Origin: Cryptomeria japonica
Taxonomy: Eukaryota > Streptophyta > Pinopsida > Cupressales > Cupressaceae
NCBI RefSeq assembly: GCF_030272615.1
Contig: NW_026728921.1
Location: 250,001 to 314,000 of the forward strand
Direction of reading: 5' to 3'
Length of the DNA: 64,000 nucleotides
Both the position numbers and the translations under genes were made by a program. Every line of letters begins with the position of its first letter. Within the stretch, counting starts at the first letter, position 1. The notes below the pieces were generated by a model. That model was not told where the DNA came from. It did no database searches and was given only the letters and a program-made list of their open reading frames with translations. Positions 23,321 through 36,294 of the stretch are shown here, piece after piece.

Positions 23321-25710
23321 GAATATTGTAAGGAAGGCCTTGTAAATAAAAATTTAAAATATTTTAGGCTTGTGGAAGCCCCCCTTAGGTATGGATTTTA
23401 CTAACTGGTTATTGTTTGTGCAAGTTTAAAAACTCACCTCTTTAAAATCAAAAACTTTATTTTGGTGTTTTAAGAATTGAATAAACAAACTTTCCCTTGC
23501 TTTCCAGTTAGGATCACTTGTTTTTGGTGCCTTAAAACTGAACAAAACAAAATTTGTTTTCTTTCAAGTTAGGAAACACACTTTATTTGGTGCTTAAAAT
23601 CAACAAGGCAAATTTCTTTCTTGCATCAAACTAAAGAATTTACAATCCACACTTCAATTTTTGGTGCAAATAAAATACACAATCAACTTGTTTAAAATTT
23701 TGCAAAGCGATTTTCCTTCATGCGTATGTGCTTCAATTTTAGTTGACTAGGATTTTTAAAATTCTAGTTTACTCAAACCTTTGCATTTGAAGTTAAAAAG
23801 AACACCATGAATGTTGGAGCAACATCTCCAAATAGTTAGATCACATTGCAATGGCAAGTTAAAAAGAACAAGTGTTTTCGTGCTTGGCACACTTGTGCAA
23901 AAAGTTGGTCAAGTGGTCCTACTTCTAACACACACTATCCTCTCCCTTGGCTTTTGTGGTCCTAGATGCAAGAGAAAAGTGTTAGTAACACTCAAAATTT
24001 TTATCTTTTTAAGAGAGGCCTACCAAGTGACACATCACTTTTGGGAACGACCTCGCGCTGTAAATCCTTCGAGCCGGTATAGAAATCAGGTGAGAGCGAA
24101 AGCTGTAGCCTTGGGTATAGTTGTTCCTACAGTGTAACTGGTTGAAAGGACAAATGGGCCCCACCACTGGTTACAAGGCTCTTAAGTGAGTCACTGCAGA
24201 ATGAACTTATGTCCAAAAACATCAAACATGACTAAACACCTTTAAGTAGTAGCCCACTCGTTCTATTGATTGAGGATATTTGCGATATAATTTAGTGCAA
24301 GAGCATAGATGGTTTTCCTCCCAAGATACTCACCATACATATTTCCTTGAATAGAAACATAGCTTTTTGAAAAGTCACTTGTGGCTTGATAAAAGTGGTG
24401 ACTCCCCCATCACAGGGATCATCTATTTGTTATGCTCATGCAGGACTTAGTATATCACATCCTTACCTGCCACGGCAGGATTCATAAGGTATGTAGTACC
24501 AAAGTCAAAGAAATATCAAGATGTGGGCTAAATTTATCACAACTGGCCATTTGACCTTAGGGATAAAAAGTGTTTGAAGTGTTTTCATTTTAGTCAAGAC
24601 CAAGTGCAAATTGAGCCGACTTCAAGCTTTGGAAATACACCTTAAAATACATCTAAAAGGAAGGGTCATAAAAAGTCCGAGGATTGGGTTGATCTAGACC
24701 CATACTTATTTGTGCCTTTTGAGGCAACATTCTCGTGTTTGTGTGCTTGCTTGGTTTTCTTGTCAAAGAAACATCATAAAAATCAAAAATCAATTCCAAA
24801 ACAAAGTATTCATCCAACCAAACATCTTTCAAAGCAACCACAAAAGATCAAACACAAAGAGAAAAGTATCAAACTTGATGTCCATTCTTCACATCTTGCG
24901 AAAGAAGAAACATCATCAGAATATCAACTTGAAAAAAAGACCATTGAGCTCAAAGGCTTTGATCAAAAGGAGGAAATTCTTCTATCTAAATAGACAAATC
25001 TTTGTCTCCCATAGATTTTTTCTACGTCACATGCCTCTCTACCTTCAATGCAAAACAAATGAATTTGATTCAAAGTCATTGAACCGTAGAGATTTTGTGC
25101 AATATAGAGCTTTGAGTTATCACAAAAACCAAGGAGGTAAGATTAATCCCAACTTTTTCCCAAACATCTATATCACATACAACATAGCTCGAGAAATACC
25201 ACCAACACTCGAAAGGGAAGAGGTAGAGTTTGTTCCATTTCTGATACAAAGCTTTTATTGAAGTTAAAACATTTTCATCCATTATCTCACTCATACATCA
25301 TCACTTCATCATCAATCCATTCAAACTCTCAAAACATTAAGAGGTTCTTTTCCCAAGTTCTATTTTTAGATATTGCTTGAAACAAACACATCACATCACT
25401 TTTTTGATTGTTTCTACATCTAGGATAAGCTCATCCTAAGAGACACATCTACGCAGGTTAAAACTAGTTCATGAGTGAATCCTCTCATTACTAGGTAGTT
25501 AAATCTATAACACATCTCAGATTTCTCTACACCTTATCACATCCCACCTTATCAAAAACAAACAAGCAATTCAAAGAAGGAATTTCGGTTACATCTACCT
25601 TAAAAGTGCTAGAGATCCACATGCAACACAATTCACCAACCATCAATCTTTCATTTCATCAACAACTCATCATCATTTTCACTCAACTTCAACAAAAACT
25701 AGTAAACAAA
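23321..25710 (+). other. Leader of element 1 between the array and gag
   Basis: About 2.4 kb of untranslated-looking sequence. Frames of 108 codons (23811) and 183 codons (24710-25261) overlap other open frames and are Lys/Asn/Ile-rich without domain; not accepted as genes. Some Ogre elements have an extra ORF before gag, so the 24.7-25.3 kb part is the only candidate place for such a relic. Confidence 0.5.
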
Positions 25711-27740
25711 ATGGCTCACACCCGATCACACTCAAGGCAATGAGAAGCAGAAATTGAAGAAGAAGAGGAGGAAAATCTCAATGAATTCCAAGAAGCACTT
25801 GGAGGAAATGCGAATGACGAAAACCCAAGTACTCCCACTCCTGTAACAATAGAAAGGGCCCAGCATAACCCTCTCTTAAACAAACTTTTTGATGAAATAT
25901 TCAGGAGCAATGCGGATGCTCACTTTTTAAAGCTCGCTCAAGAATGAGCAAAACTCCCCTCTGACTTTTATCTTGCCCAAATAAGACAAGCATCCGAATG
26001 ACAAAGTTGCTATGAAGAGGAAAGAGGTAGAGATCCCATCAGATATAACATTCCTCGAGGTAACCCACCACCTCCTCCTCCAAATGAAATGGAGATGTTG
26101 CGGCAACAAGTTGAGAATCTCACCCAACAACTTCATAGTGGTGTCAAAACTAACCAATTCTCACTCAATGGCATCTGTCCCTATCCTTTTGATAGGAATA
26201 TTTATATGCCACCCTTTCCACAAGGATTTGAAACATCCAAATTCAAAAAATATAGAGGAAAGGGAGATCCTCACAATCATGTCATAGAATTTCATTCTTC
26301 TTGCCTCGAAGTAGCATATGAAGACACATACCTAATGCACCTTTTTCCCCAAAGCTTGGGAGGAACAACCACATCATGGTTTTCTCGACTACCAAGTGGC
26401 ATTAGAACATTTGAGGAACTCATCCAGAAGTTCCTAGCTCATTACTCTCATAACATTGAATGCGACATCACCATGGCTGATCTGTGCAACACTAAACAAA
26501 AACTAGGTGAACTATTCTCAATATTCCTGCAACGATGGTGTCAAATGTCTAGCAGACGTTCTCTTCAGATACCTGAATAAGAACTAGTGGAAATATTCAT
26601 TTCCAACTTAAACAAAGAAATGGAATTTCACCTGGATGTCAAAGACAGACTCTTTTAATGACATGATCACCAAGGGTTTGAAATGTGAATGGGCCCTCAT
26701 CAAGAAAGGACTAATCAAAATCTATAATGAACCAAAGGATAGTCCTCGCCCATGCTTCAATAGTGATAAACCAAGCTTTTGGAAAAAAAATAAGAATATC
26801 GTCAATGATGGGGTTGTGGATGCCAAGACTATCAAAAGTGCACAACCTATGGTTCGGTTTGCAGGACAGAATCCTCCACCTCAGAATAACACAAATATTC
26901 CTTCAAATCAAGGTCGCATCACATCTCATGATGAAACTAGACCTCATCAGCAAAAACAAAAATGAGCATACACTCCCTTACGGGAACCCATTGAAATAGT
27001 ATTGCGACAACTCATTTCTCAAAATTTGGTCACTCTACCTAAAACATCAAACTACGAGCCTCAGGTCAAACCTGCATGGTGGAGAGATACTGAACACTAT
27101 GATTTCCACCAAGGGTGAGGACAAAAGACAACTAATTGTGACTAATTGGAAGATCTTATTCAGGATCTTATTGACCAAGGTGAAATTGAAATCAAAGGAC
27201 ATGACCCAAAAACAACAAACAATGATCATCTAATGTTCAAAAATCCACTTCCATGACAAGATTAAAGGGGTCCTTCCACTTCTAGGTGAGGCACTGATAC
27301 CACAGATTATACGCAGGCTGCATATAATTACACTATAAATCACCTATATGATACCAGTGAACAAGTTGCAATTATAACCATCAAAAATCCCAACTCCAAT
27401 TGCAATGTTGTTACACGTCGCGACAAGGTTACCATAAAGGCAGCTCCACAAGGCACCACCTCCATACCAAAGTAGTACAATCTTGTGGAATAATTAGACA
27501 AAATTCCTATGCTTATCTCCATTTTAGAGCTATTGCACCTATTGCCATCTCATAAAACAATCTTGGATCAAGCACTCCAAGAGGCGTCAGTCCCTGCAAA
27601 CCTAAATATAGACCAATTTCAAGCCATGGTTTGAAGTCTAAAGTCATCACCTTGTCTCACTTTTTCTGAAAGTGACAACTCTTCCTTCCAGCAACCTCAT
27701 AACGCTTCGCTACACATTGAAGGCTTTTTCAACCAGCATA
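25711..27740 (+). pseudogene. gag: gag of element 1 (broken)
   Basis: Starts at ATG 25711 (MAHTRSHSRQ), the first Met of a frame that lines up with element 2 gag. Contains an acidic N-part, a proline run before the coiled region (about 26060), then the capsid-like core: CPYPFD, YRGKGDP, LFPQSLGG, WFSRLP, LCNTKQK. Stops at 25741, 25945, 25999 (all TGA) and 26578 (TAA), and a frameshift at about 26630; the downstream frame continues at 26636 (GLIKIYNE, FWKKNKN). The zinc-knuckle-like motif near 27100 has lost its first Cys (Tyr instead) and contains a stop. It would have formed the virus-like particle. Confidence 0.85.
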
Positions 27741-28330
27741 GGATCAAGTGAGTCTTAATCGATAATGGAGCAGGCTTAAATATTTGTACACTACAGTTGG
27801 TCACAGCATTGGGATATGCCATTGAATCCATGGATCCTCACAAGAAGATCACAATCAAAGCCTATGATGATGCAAAACGTTCCTCCAAAGGAGCTGTGGT
27901 ACTACCAATCCGAGTGGGCCCTATGGTGAAACACATCATCTGTCAGGTTCTAGACCTTCCTCTGCCATACAATCTATTATTAGGAAGACCTTGGATACAT
28001 GCCATGCAAGCCATTCCATCTACCTACCATCAATGTATCAAGTTCCCACATAATGATGTAGAGATCACAATCCTGGGCGATGCAAATCCCTTTGCATATT
28101 GCCAAAATATCAGCCATCAACCAGAGATTACCCTTCCTAATAATAGAGAAGCTATTTCCTCCACATCATATATAAGTCTTGCCTCTCTTGCCAGTTCAAA
28201 CACCACTATACGAAAGCAAGAAAATCTTAAGATTAAAATAGCAGAGGAAGGTCCTGGGGAATACAACTTGAGTCAACTCTTTTGTGTGAGACAAATGCCC
28301 ACTTCTCCTAGAACACATGGTAAACCATAG
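27741..28330 (+). pseudogene. Aspartic protease of element 1 (broken)
   Basis: Active-site motif LIDNGAG at about 27753, flap-like region and second motif LLLGRPWIHA at about 27976 followed by STYHQCIKFPH, typical of Tat proteases. A TGA lies directly before the active-site motif (27750), where the neighbouring frame suggests an Arg codon. The remaining 177 codons (27797-28330) are open. It would cleave the Gag-Pol precursor. Confidence 0.85.
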
Positions 28331-29820
28331 CACTTACTCCAGCAACCACTAATCATGCCAGCATGTGCTTTGATGCCTTTCATCCTTGGAAAGAGTCAAG
28401 AAGAAGAAACCCAAGATGAGGACTTAGTGGATTGGATCTATAAAGATCCCATCACCACTGATATACCTCAAGTTAAGCTTCCCATAGATCAATATGGCAA
28501 AGGTCTCCTCATTATGCAAAGAATGGGGTATGATGGTCAGAGTACTTTGGGATATTGCAAACAAGGATGACATGAACCTCTGCTACTGGAATTAAAGCCC
28601 AAAGATAGTATAGGCCTAGGCTTTGAAAAAGAGATCTTTCCTAAACTCAAACTCAAAGGAAAACCCAACAAACCATTATGTCAGCCTATTGCAAAGAGGA
28701 CACCTTTCATTATCAAAGTAGCATCAAACACCATCGCAACTACCCCACCAAGGCTTAAAATCCTAGCACAACCATCCCACCAATCTAACCAGTAATCCCA
28801 TCAACAGCAACCATAACATCAATAGCACCATTAACAGTAGACACTATATCAGAACACATAGCACTATCTACAACACCCACAATTCCATTAGAAATAGAGG
28901 AATCAACAACCTCAGTACTTCCTATGTCAGAGTCAACAATCTCCATAAATCTTCCGGTAGCACCGATCACTACAAAGGTACATCAACCGATCACACCTGC
29001 ATTGTTTAACTCAAAGGATATTCCAGTGTGGTACAGTAATCGGATCCTAGAAAGTGACTCAGATACTGACTCACATGAGTGGGAATTTGATTTTGTTTAC
29101 CTTATTACTTCAGATGAGGAAGACACATCACTACCTCCACCCCGCAAAGACATCCCTGTTTATGGAGAAGCATAGATAAAGACTTCTTGGGTTCTTGAGC
29201 TAGAAACTTCTTACACAAACCCTACGTCACATCCTATGCGTAATTCTGACAGGGAGAGTACCATCAACGACCTTCACCACAATGTCTTAACCCTCTCCGA
29301 TACATCTAACACACTTAACCTAATCGATGAAGTAATGCCCATTATCCACCCTGAACTCATCGAATGGAACCAACCAAATCCCCCATGTCTTGACTTCTTC
29401 CAAAACTATGAGGCCATCATTGACTTTTTAGAATTAAGGGATAACCTACCAAGTGGGGATCACAAAGCTGGATTCTCCATAGAACTAAATAGTGCAACAT
29501 ACTTCAGGGCGGATGCCAAACCTTTCAACTACAAAAATATAACTATAAAACATGGATCTTCCAGTGAAAACCACACCGTGGCACTGTTTGACTCAACAAA
29601 AGTAAAAAGAAAGAGCGTATCCAATGGTGAAAACCTCTCTGAGGCACTTGAGGATTAAGGGTATGACATTCTCCCTGCTAGTACACAATAGGAATGATCA
29701 ATGATTCTCATCGAGGAAACCAAAGAATACAATGTGGGAACTCCTTAAAATCCTCACCTCATACATCTGGCATCTCTTCTCACTCCAAAGGAATAGCCTA
29801 AATTTATAGAGTTCTTTCAA
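28331..29820 (+). pseudogene. Linker with G-patch-like motif, element 1 (broken)
   Basis: Between protease and RT. At about 28495-28625 the frame reads GKGLLIMQRMGYDGQSTLGY, resembling a G-patch (glycine-rich RNA-binding) motif, as in element 2. After a frameshift between 28600 and 28900 an acidic, Thr/Ile/Pro-rich spacer follows, then a block conserved with element 2 (LPSGDHKAGFSIEL at about 29449; GSSSENHTVALF). Stops at 28567, 29173, 29656 and others. Function of the spacer unknown. Confidence 0.7.
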
Positions 29821-30790
29821 AAGCATCAGATCAACTTTGCATGGTCATATGTAGACATGCCTAGGCTTGATCCTAATTTAGTCATGCATCACCTCACCAT
29901 AGCAGAAAGAGCCAAACCTATCAAGCAGAAGCTTCGTAAGATGCATCCTCAGATTGCAGTGCTAGTCAAAACAGAACTCAAGAAACTCCTAGATGTTGGT
30001 TTCATTAGACCAATTGATTATGCAGATTGGATCTCCAACATTGTGCCTATCGGCAAACCAAAAGAGGGCATCTCCATTTGTACTAACTTCAGAGATCTGA
30101 ATAAGGCATGTCCTAAGGATGACTTCCCCCTACCAAATATCGACATCATAGTAGATCTAATAGCAGGACATGCCATGCTTTCACTCATGGAAGGCTTTTC
30201 ATGATACAATCAGATAAAGATCGCACCAGAGGATCAACATAAGACAGCCTTCACATGTCCATGGGGCACATATTGCTAGAATGTAATGTCTTTCGATCTA
30301 AAGAATGCAAGAGTGACCTATCAATGAGCGATGACCACCATCTTCCATGACATGATGCATACTATGATGAAAGATTATGTTGATGACTTACTAGCAAAAT
30401 CGCTCACCAAAGAAGGGCATCTCAACATATTAGATAAAATCGTTGATAGACTGGAACAATACCATGTTCGACTCAACCCAAAGGAATGTGTCTTTGGAGT
30501 AACCTTTGGGAAGCTTCTAGGATACATTGTCTCAAGCAAAGGTATTGAGGTCGACCCAGCAATGGTAAAAGAAATCATGGACATGCCACCACCAAATAAT
30601 ATCATTCAGCTAAGGACATTACAAGGGCGGCTTCAATCCATCCAAAGATTCATTGCACAATTGGTTGATAAGTGTCACCCATTCACACACCTACTACATA
30701 AGAACATCTGCTTTCAATGGGATGCCAGATGCCAGCAAGCATTCCAGATGCTCAAAGACTATCTCATGAATACACCATTGTTGATCCCAC
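29821..30790 (+). pseudogene. Reverse transcriptase of element 1 (broken)
   Basis: Continuous frame with RT blocks: KLRKMHPQI, GFIRPIDYADWISNIVPI, CTNFRDLNKACPKDDFPLP, then YVDD at 30376-30387, and GKLLGYIVSSKGIEVDP. Stops at 30202 (TGA), 30277 (TAG) and 30325 (TGA). The 30277 stop lies at exactly the same codon as the 47797 stop of element 2. Catalytic aspartates are kept, so decay is by nonsense changes. Confidence 0.9.
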
Positions 30791-31221
30791 CAGATCCAAG
30801 TAGGCCTCTACTACTCTATATATCAGCAACAAGTACAGCATTGGGGGTACTACTAGCACAGCATAATGCAGAAGGCAAAGAATGTGTCGTTTACTACATC
30901 TCTCGCACACTGGTTGGTTATGAACTCAATTACACACCTATTGAGTGAGCTTGCCTCGCAGTTTTCTTAGCAGCCACTAAACTGAGGCACTATTTGTTAA
31001 CACACAAGGTACAACTCATTGCAAAGATTGATCCACTCAAGTATTTACACAGCAAAGTAGCATTGACAAGCCACTTGGCCAAATGGGTGATGATTCTCAG
31101 TGAATTTGACATCGAGTATGTAGACCGTAAGGCTATCAAAGGGCAAGTTATTGCAGATCAGTTGGCTGATGCACCCCTCATAGGCAATCATCCTGTCATT
31201 TCCAATTTTCTAGATGAATAG
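30791..31221 (+). pseudogene. First RNase H domain and tether, element 1
   Basis: Follows RT directly: LLLYISATSTALGVLLAQ, YYISRTLVGYELNYTPIE, then SEFDIEYVDRKAIKGQ and IADQLADAP. The position where Ty3-type RNase H has its first catalytic Asp (LY-x-D) is LYIS here, as in element 2, so this domain is probably not catalytic, which is usual in the Tat branch. Stops at 30946 (TGA) and 31219 (TAG). Confidence 0.8.
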
Positions 31222-31242
31222 ATATTCATGATCACAATAGCA

Positions 31243-31640
31243 CAACCATGGAAACTATACTTTGATGGTTCATACATTATGCATGGCTCGGGAGTAGGCA
31301 TTATGTTTATCACACCTCAAGGTGACAGCATCCCAAAGTCTTGCAGGTTCACATTTCCATGCACTAACAACATAGTAGAGTATGAGGCCTTGATCACAAG
31401 ACTCAGGCTAGTCGTACAATGGAAATTACAAGAACTACAAGTATATGGCGACTCACAACTGGTCATTTGACAAGCAACAGATGAATATTAGACCAAGGAT
31501 GATAAACTCATGCCATACAAGGAAATGGTGGACACTTTAAAAGCATCATTTCTTACTATCACCTTTGAGCAGATATGAAGAGATCAAAATCAAGCCACTG
31601 ATGCTATGGCTACTATTGCATCTCTCCTAGATCTTCCACA
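31243..31640 (+). pseudogene. Second, archaeal-type RNase H (aRNH), element 1
   Basis: YFDGSY (first Asp at 31264), NNIVEYEALITRLR (Glu), YGDSQLVI (Asp) and TDAMATIASLLDLP (last Asp) give the four catalytic positions. This extra RNase H is a marker of the Tat lineage. Stops at 31468 (TGA), 31489 (TAG) and 31576 (TGA). Confidence 0.85.
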
Positions 31641-31794
31641 AAATTCAACATGCTATGAGTTCTTGGTCGAACAACTTTGGATCCCTGCTTATGATATCCC
31701 CAAATCTGAGATGATATGTCATCTTTTTGGTTTCGGATCCCCATGGTACGGTGATTTCTACACCTATCTCTATGATTACACCCTTCCTCCTAAC

Positions 31795-32846
31795 CAATCG
31801 AATAACCAACGTAAAACCTTCATTCACCAAACTGCTTGATATACCATTATTGCTGAAACCCTATACCGACGCAGTCTTGATGGTACTCTTCTTCGATTTC
31901 TAGAAGAAGATGAGATAACAAAAGCCTTGGAAGAGGTACACGAAGGAATTTGTGGGACTCACTCAAGTGGTTCGTAACTAGCCAAGAAACTCCTGTGCAA
32001 TGGATACTATTGGCCATCTATGGAAAAAGACTCCTACTACTTTATCAGAAAATGAAAGAAATGTCAAGTTCATGGAGACCTAATACATGCACCAGCATAG
32101 GAATTGCAACCAATGATGACACCATGGCCTTTTTGTCAATGGGGACTTGACCTTGTGGGTAAAATCCATCTATCTTCATCCAATAGCCAGAAATTCATTA
32201 TTACTACCACTGAATATCTCACAAAGTGGATCGAAGCTGTTCCACATACCCAAGTCATCGGCAAGAAGATCACCTCATTCATCCTCAATTACATCATCTG
32301 CTGGTATGGTGTACCCATGTCCATCATCACAGATAACGGACTTCCTTTCAAAAATCAAGATGTCCATGAGCTCTGTGAGAAGTTTCACATCCAACACCGC
32401 TTTTCCACCCCCTATTACCCATAAGGCAATGGTTAGGCTAAAGCATCAAACAAAAACATATTGAGAATCCTCAAGAAGATAGTCAATGATGCTGGTCGTG
32501 ATTGGCATGTTCAACTCAATCCAACACTATGGGCATATCGAACTAGCATTCAAACCCCTATAGGCACAACTCCTTACTCACTGGTCTATGGTGCGGAAGC
32601 TATCATTCCTTTTGAGGTTGAGATACCATCTCTACGGGTTTCCTTGCATAATCTTATAGATGATGCTGAGAAAATCCTCACAACCAACCAAACAGAGAAC
32701 ATTAGGGAAAGTTTGAATCAAACTGGCTAGGTCCATATGTTATCACTATTGTATTTGGGTCTAGGGCATATCAGTTGGCTACTTCAAAAGGAGAACTGCT
32801 CACAGATCCAATCAACAACATGCACCTCAAACAGTTTTATACCTAG
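31795..32846 (+). pseudogene. Integrase of element 1 (broken, C-terminal deletion)
   Basis: Zinc-binding region VHEGICGTH ... with the first Cys of the CxxC pair replaced by a TGA at 32053; core GLDLVGKI (Asp), IITDNGLPF (Asp) and STPYYP-stop-GNG-stop-AKAS, where the catalytic Glu is Lys. About 65 codons present in element 2 are missing after 32700; the last part (SNWLGPYVIT, NNMHLKQFYT, stop 32844-32846) is in another frame. Stops also at 31837 (shared with element 2), 32098, 32422 and 32434. Not functional. Confidence 0.85.
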
Positions 32847-33005
32847 GCTGTATAGAGCATCAGGCTCCCTTGCATACCAGAAAAACAATCCAAAAACATT
32901 CAGATAAATGTGTTGAAGAAAATATAAAAATATCAAAATAGTAAAGAAAAATCATGCATCCAAATGGTGAACAAACACTCCGGTGGCACGTTGGGTAAGT
33001 GTGAT

Positions 33006-33030
33006 GGTGAAAACCTGGCAAACAGGTGCC
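33006..33030 (+). promoter_or_regulatory. Conserved non-coding block with hairpin, element 1
   Basis: Contains AACCTGGCAAACAGG (CCTG/CAGG stem) and is the same at 24 of 25 bases as 50580-50604 in element 2, although the surrounding DNA differs. The 60 bp before and after (CGGTGGC, TGGGTAAGT, ATGGTGAAAAC, TCTTTCAGG) also line up with 50690-50774. Role unknown; an RNA signal is possible. Confidence 0.6.
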
Positions 33031-33840
33031 ACTCATAAAGGCTATGGCTCCATTATCTTTCAGGCTAGTTCCGATCATATTCATTACATACACACATCCA
33101 TCCATCCAAACCATGCCTTGTTATTTGATCTACAATCAGAGAAAATACTTCATGCATCTTGCATCCTGCTTTTTCATAGTCATGTCTAACTTGGGGGCAA
33201 TGCCCTTCATCTATTTGATGGAAGTGGATTCTACATTACTTGTGATTCACTGGGTTCAAACATTCAAAACTATCTCACAAAATCCAAAAAATATTCAAAA
33301 CAATCATCAAAATCCAAAAACATTCAAAAACAATCACAAAATCCAAAAACATCAGAAAACATCAAACAAAAAAACATGGCCCCACATTGTACGTACTCAT
33401 CTGAGCATATACCAAGCAAACATTGAACAAAATACTCGCACGATGATCCCTTCTCAATCAACCAAACAATCAACATAAACACTCAAACTGTCTTCAACAA
33501 GGATGCATCCTTCCTTATCTAAACAAAGACAAGATGACATTTTTTCTTTGACAAGAAAATTTTGTTTAAACTATCAAATACTTTGTTGATTTGTGGGTTA
33601 TTTATATAAGGTTCTTATAGCATTGTTTGTATGTCTTCTGTGTTTTTATTCCGATGAAGTTTTGGGCCATGTCCTAATGGTGTCTACGTGGGAAGTTCAC
33701 TAAGCTATGTGATCTTATGCAAAATGCAGTCATAGATCATTACGGCTTGTTGACTACAACGTATACCTCGACCATATGAGCATGAACCATTACCAAGGAT
33801 CCATATTCTTTATTCTTTATGTATATATACTGTTTGTTTG

Positions 33841-33851
33841 CAGGTACAATG
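33841..33851 (+). promoter_or_regulatory. Conserved CAGGTACAATG, element 1
   Basis: Identical to 51573-51583 in element 2, at a similar place in the 3' interval. Resembles a splice acceptor but no transcript evidence. Confidence 0.4.
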
Positions 33852-34135
33852 CTCTTCCTTTGGTTCCTCCTACCTCATCCAAATTGGATAAAGGTTTTAT
33901 CTCTTATTACGGTATGAACTTGTCTCAGGATATGATCAATTGAAGATCAAGGAGGATGATCCAAGTCATGCATGAATGGAGATGATCCTTGTCTATTCCG
34001 CAAGCAATACTCTGGTCGACTTGATCCTTATATCAAGTCGTTTGTATTAACTTGCTATATCAAAATCCATGTAAGAAATACTCAGGTCATCTTGAATCAT
34101 TATGTCAAGATGCTTGTATTCTCTTCCAACATTTT

Positions 34136-34150
34136 AAAGCTCAATGATGA
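34136..34150 (+). promoter_or_regulatory. Conserved AAAGCTCAATGATGA, element 1
   Basis: Fifteen of fifteen bases identical to 51636-51650 in element 2, in otherwise diverged non-coding DNA. Confidence 0.45.
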
Positions 34151-34159
34151 AAATAGAGC

Positions 34160-35430
34160 ACTATGGATTGTCATTTCATCTCATTTATATATATTGCATT
34201 TCATTGCATATCACCCATCCATTCACTCACTCATATATATAATTTGTATGCAAATATGAACAAGGTTAATATGAATAGTTATGTGAAAATTAAGATGGTC
34301 TTGGATACAATCATGACCGAGTACTCTGATACATCATCCATGCATCATGCAAAGTCCCAAAAACCTTGCATTCCTCATAGTCATATCATCATTATATTTA
34401 GTTGCATTTTGCATTAAGTACATTCATGTCATTTTTAATTAAAATTGCATATAGTTCATTTAGTTTATTGACATTAGTCTTCATTAATCATTTGCATCAT
34501 TGCATAAATCATGAAGGATTTGATTCATTCATATGATCAAATTGTCCTTAATTGTATTAACCATTTACTATGCATTCATTTAGTGTCAGGTGTCAATTAT
34601 CATTTTATCATTCTTTATCATCCTTTATCCTTTATCATTGCATACATTCACTTATCTATTCATTAAATAAACGACGCATTCATTCATCCATTATTAAGTA
34701 TCTTATTATGCTCATGTTAGGATTCATTTACATTGCATTCATCATCCTTTTTTAATTGCATTAAGGTGCAGTTATTAAACCATAAGTTGTAGTACCATCA
34801 CATTATCATTTTTACTTAATCATATTTAAGCATTTAAAATCATAAAACCATTTGTTTCCAAAAAAACATTGGTTCATATCATTTTATATGTCCATTATAC
34901 ATATGCATTCACCTCGACATTATCATATAAACATTTGAACTTTACATTTTGTTTATCCATATTACATTCATTTAAAAACATTGAGATGCATAACCATACA
35001 TAACATCATTTTCAAACATTGCATAATTATCTCCTCATTATATCAAAATAGGAAACACCAAAATCCTGTTCATCAATCATCATTATGCATACATCCTCAT
35101 CATGACATTTCATACATACAAACAATGCATCAAACAAATCATACATATATAAACCTGCATTCATATGTCAGTATCCAACATCATAAATCATCATAAAAAC
35201 ATGCATATAAGAGTTATCTCATCAATGCATACATATCCATCTAAGCAATAAACTCATCATCCTACATAAACATCCATACGTATCAAATGCATATCATCAA
35301 AATATGGGATCTCCTCATATATATCATCTCATATATCAGAGTACAATGAAGTCTACAAAATTGGCTACCAAGAGCCATCCAAGATACATTCCAAAAATAA
35401 CCAATGATAAAATACATATATGCAAAAATG
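34160..35430. repeat. CAT/ATC-rich low-complexity tract, element 1
   Basis: Long run of CATTCAT, ATCATC and CATAT words on the plus strand. A shorter tract of the same kind is at about 51780-52080 in element 2. Confidence 0.7.
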
Positions 35431-35439
35431 CTCTCTTAG

Positions 35440-36294
35440 ATGCCACTCTGACCAGATGTTGTACCACCATCACCACCTGCTCCTACACTAGTCCCCGCAC
35501 CATCCGATCTATCTCTCCGTGGAGGCCCCATCAAACCCCCACTCACTCCTACATCCCCTGATCTATCCCTCCATAGAGGACCCATCACACCCCCACTGCT
35601 CTACATCCTCTGTGATCACTCTAATCTGGCCTGCCACATCTGTGAATAGCTCAGTGCTCACTGACTAGCTGGCACCACCTGCTCATATAACCCCTGCCAG
35701 TTATCTATCTCAACCTATGCTCGCCTAATCTCCCTCATCACCTCCCCCATAGGCCCCTATGCTCCTACTCCAACCTGAACTCTCTCCTATAGCTCTACTA
35801 AAATCTCCACCACATTATCCCTCTCCTATAGCACTACAGTCAGCTCTGACTCCCATGCAAATAGCTATACATCTCTAGCTACCACCTACGCCTCCAAATC
35901 CTCTACACGAGTCTACAAATGTACTATCATATGATCCCTAAGATCTCTAGTGGCTCCCTCCCCTGCATCCATAGCAGCTTCACTTGTATCACCCTCTCCA
36001 GTGGCTCTCTCCCCTCTATCCATCAGGACCTCCCTATCCATACCTCTACCAACCAATCTAACTCCTCCCTGCATCAACAGTCCCTGTGATATCTAGAGTG
36101 GCAGTCCACCTCTCCCTCTCCACAGAATCCAACTCCCCAACCCACCACCTCCTCCTCCACCACCTCCTCCTCCATATCCACCATCTCCTCTCCCTCCTCC
36201 ACCTGCCATCAGTCCTTGACCTCCTGCCCTCCTCTATCTTTGTCCCCTCTCATCCTCAAACTCGGGCACCAGCTCTGCTAGATCGGATATCCAT
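35440..36294 (-). pseudogene. Antisense ORF of element 1, coiled-coil tail (broken)
   Basis: Continuation of the PMD ORF on the minus strand. After a proline/glycine-rich linker (triplet tract CCTCCTCCTCC near 36147-36210), reading through stops gives Glu/Arg/Val-rich heptad-like sequence and then NWQGLYEQVVPAS near 35680-35720. Element 2 has YWRDLYYGAVPAD at the same distance from the ORF end, which shows the two tails are homologous. Many TAG/TAA stops; non-functional. Confidence 0.6.

Larger units (their letters stand above)
32847..35439 (+). other. Non-coding interval pol-antisense ORF, element 1
   Basis: No credible ORF. Contains short blocks also found in element 2 (see 33006, 33841, 34136), ACTTGGGGGCAATGCCC at about 33189, a run of ATCCAAAAACATTCAAAA-like short repeats (about 33275-33370) and a long CAT/ATC-rich tract (34160-35430). 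The CAT-rich part lies just downstream of the antisense ORF, as its 3' untranslated region would. Confidence 0.6.

Noticed and set aside
24710-25261. 183-codon ORF in the leader of element 1 as a possible Ogre-type extra ORF
   Set aside because: Overlaps a second open frame starting two bases later, low-complexity Lys/Asn/Ile composition, no counterpart seen in element 2.
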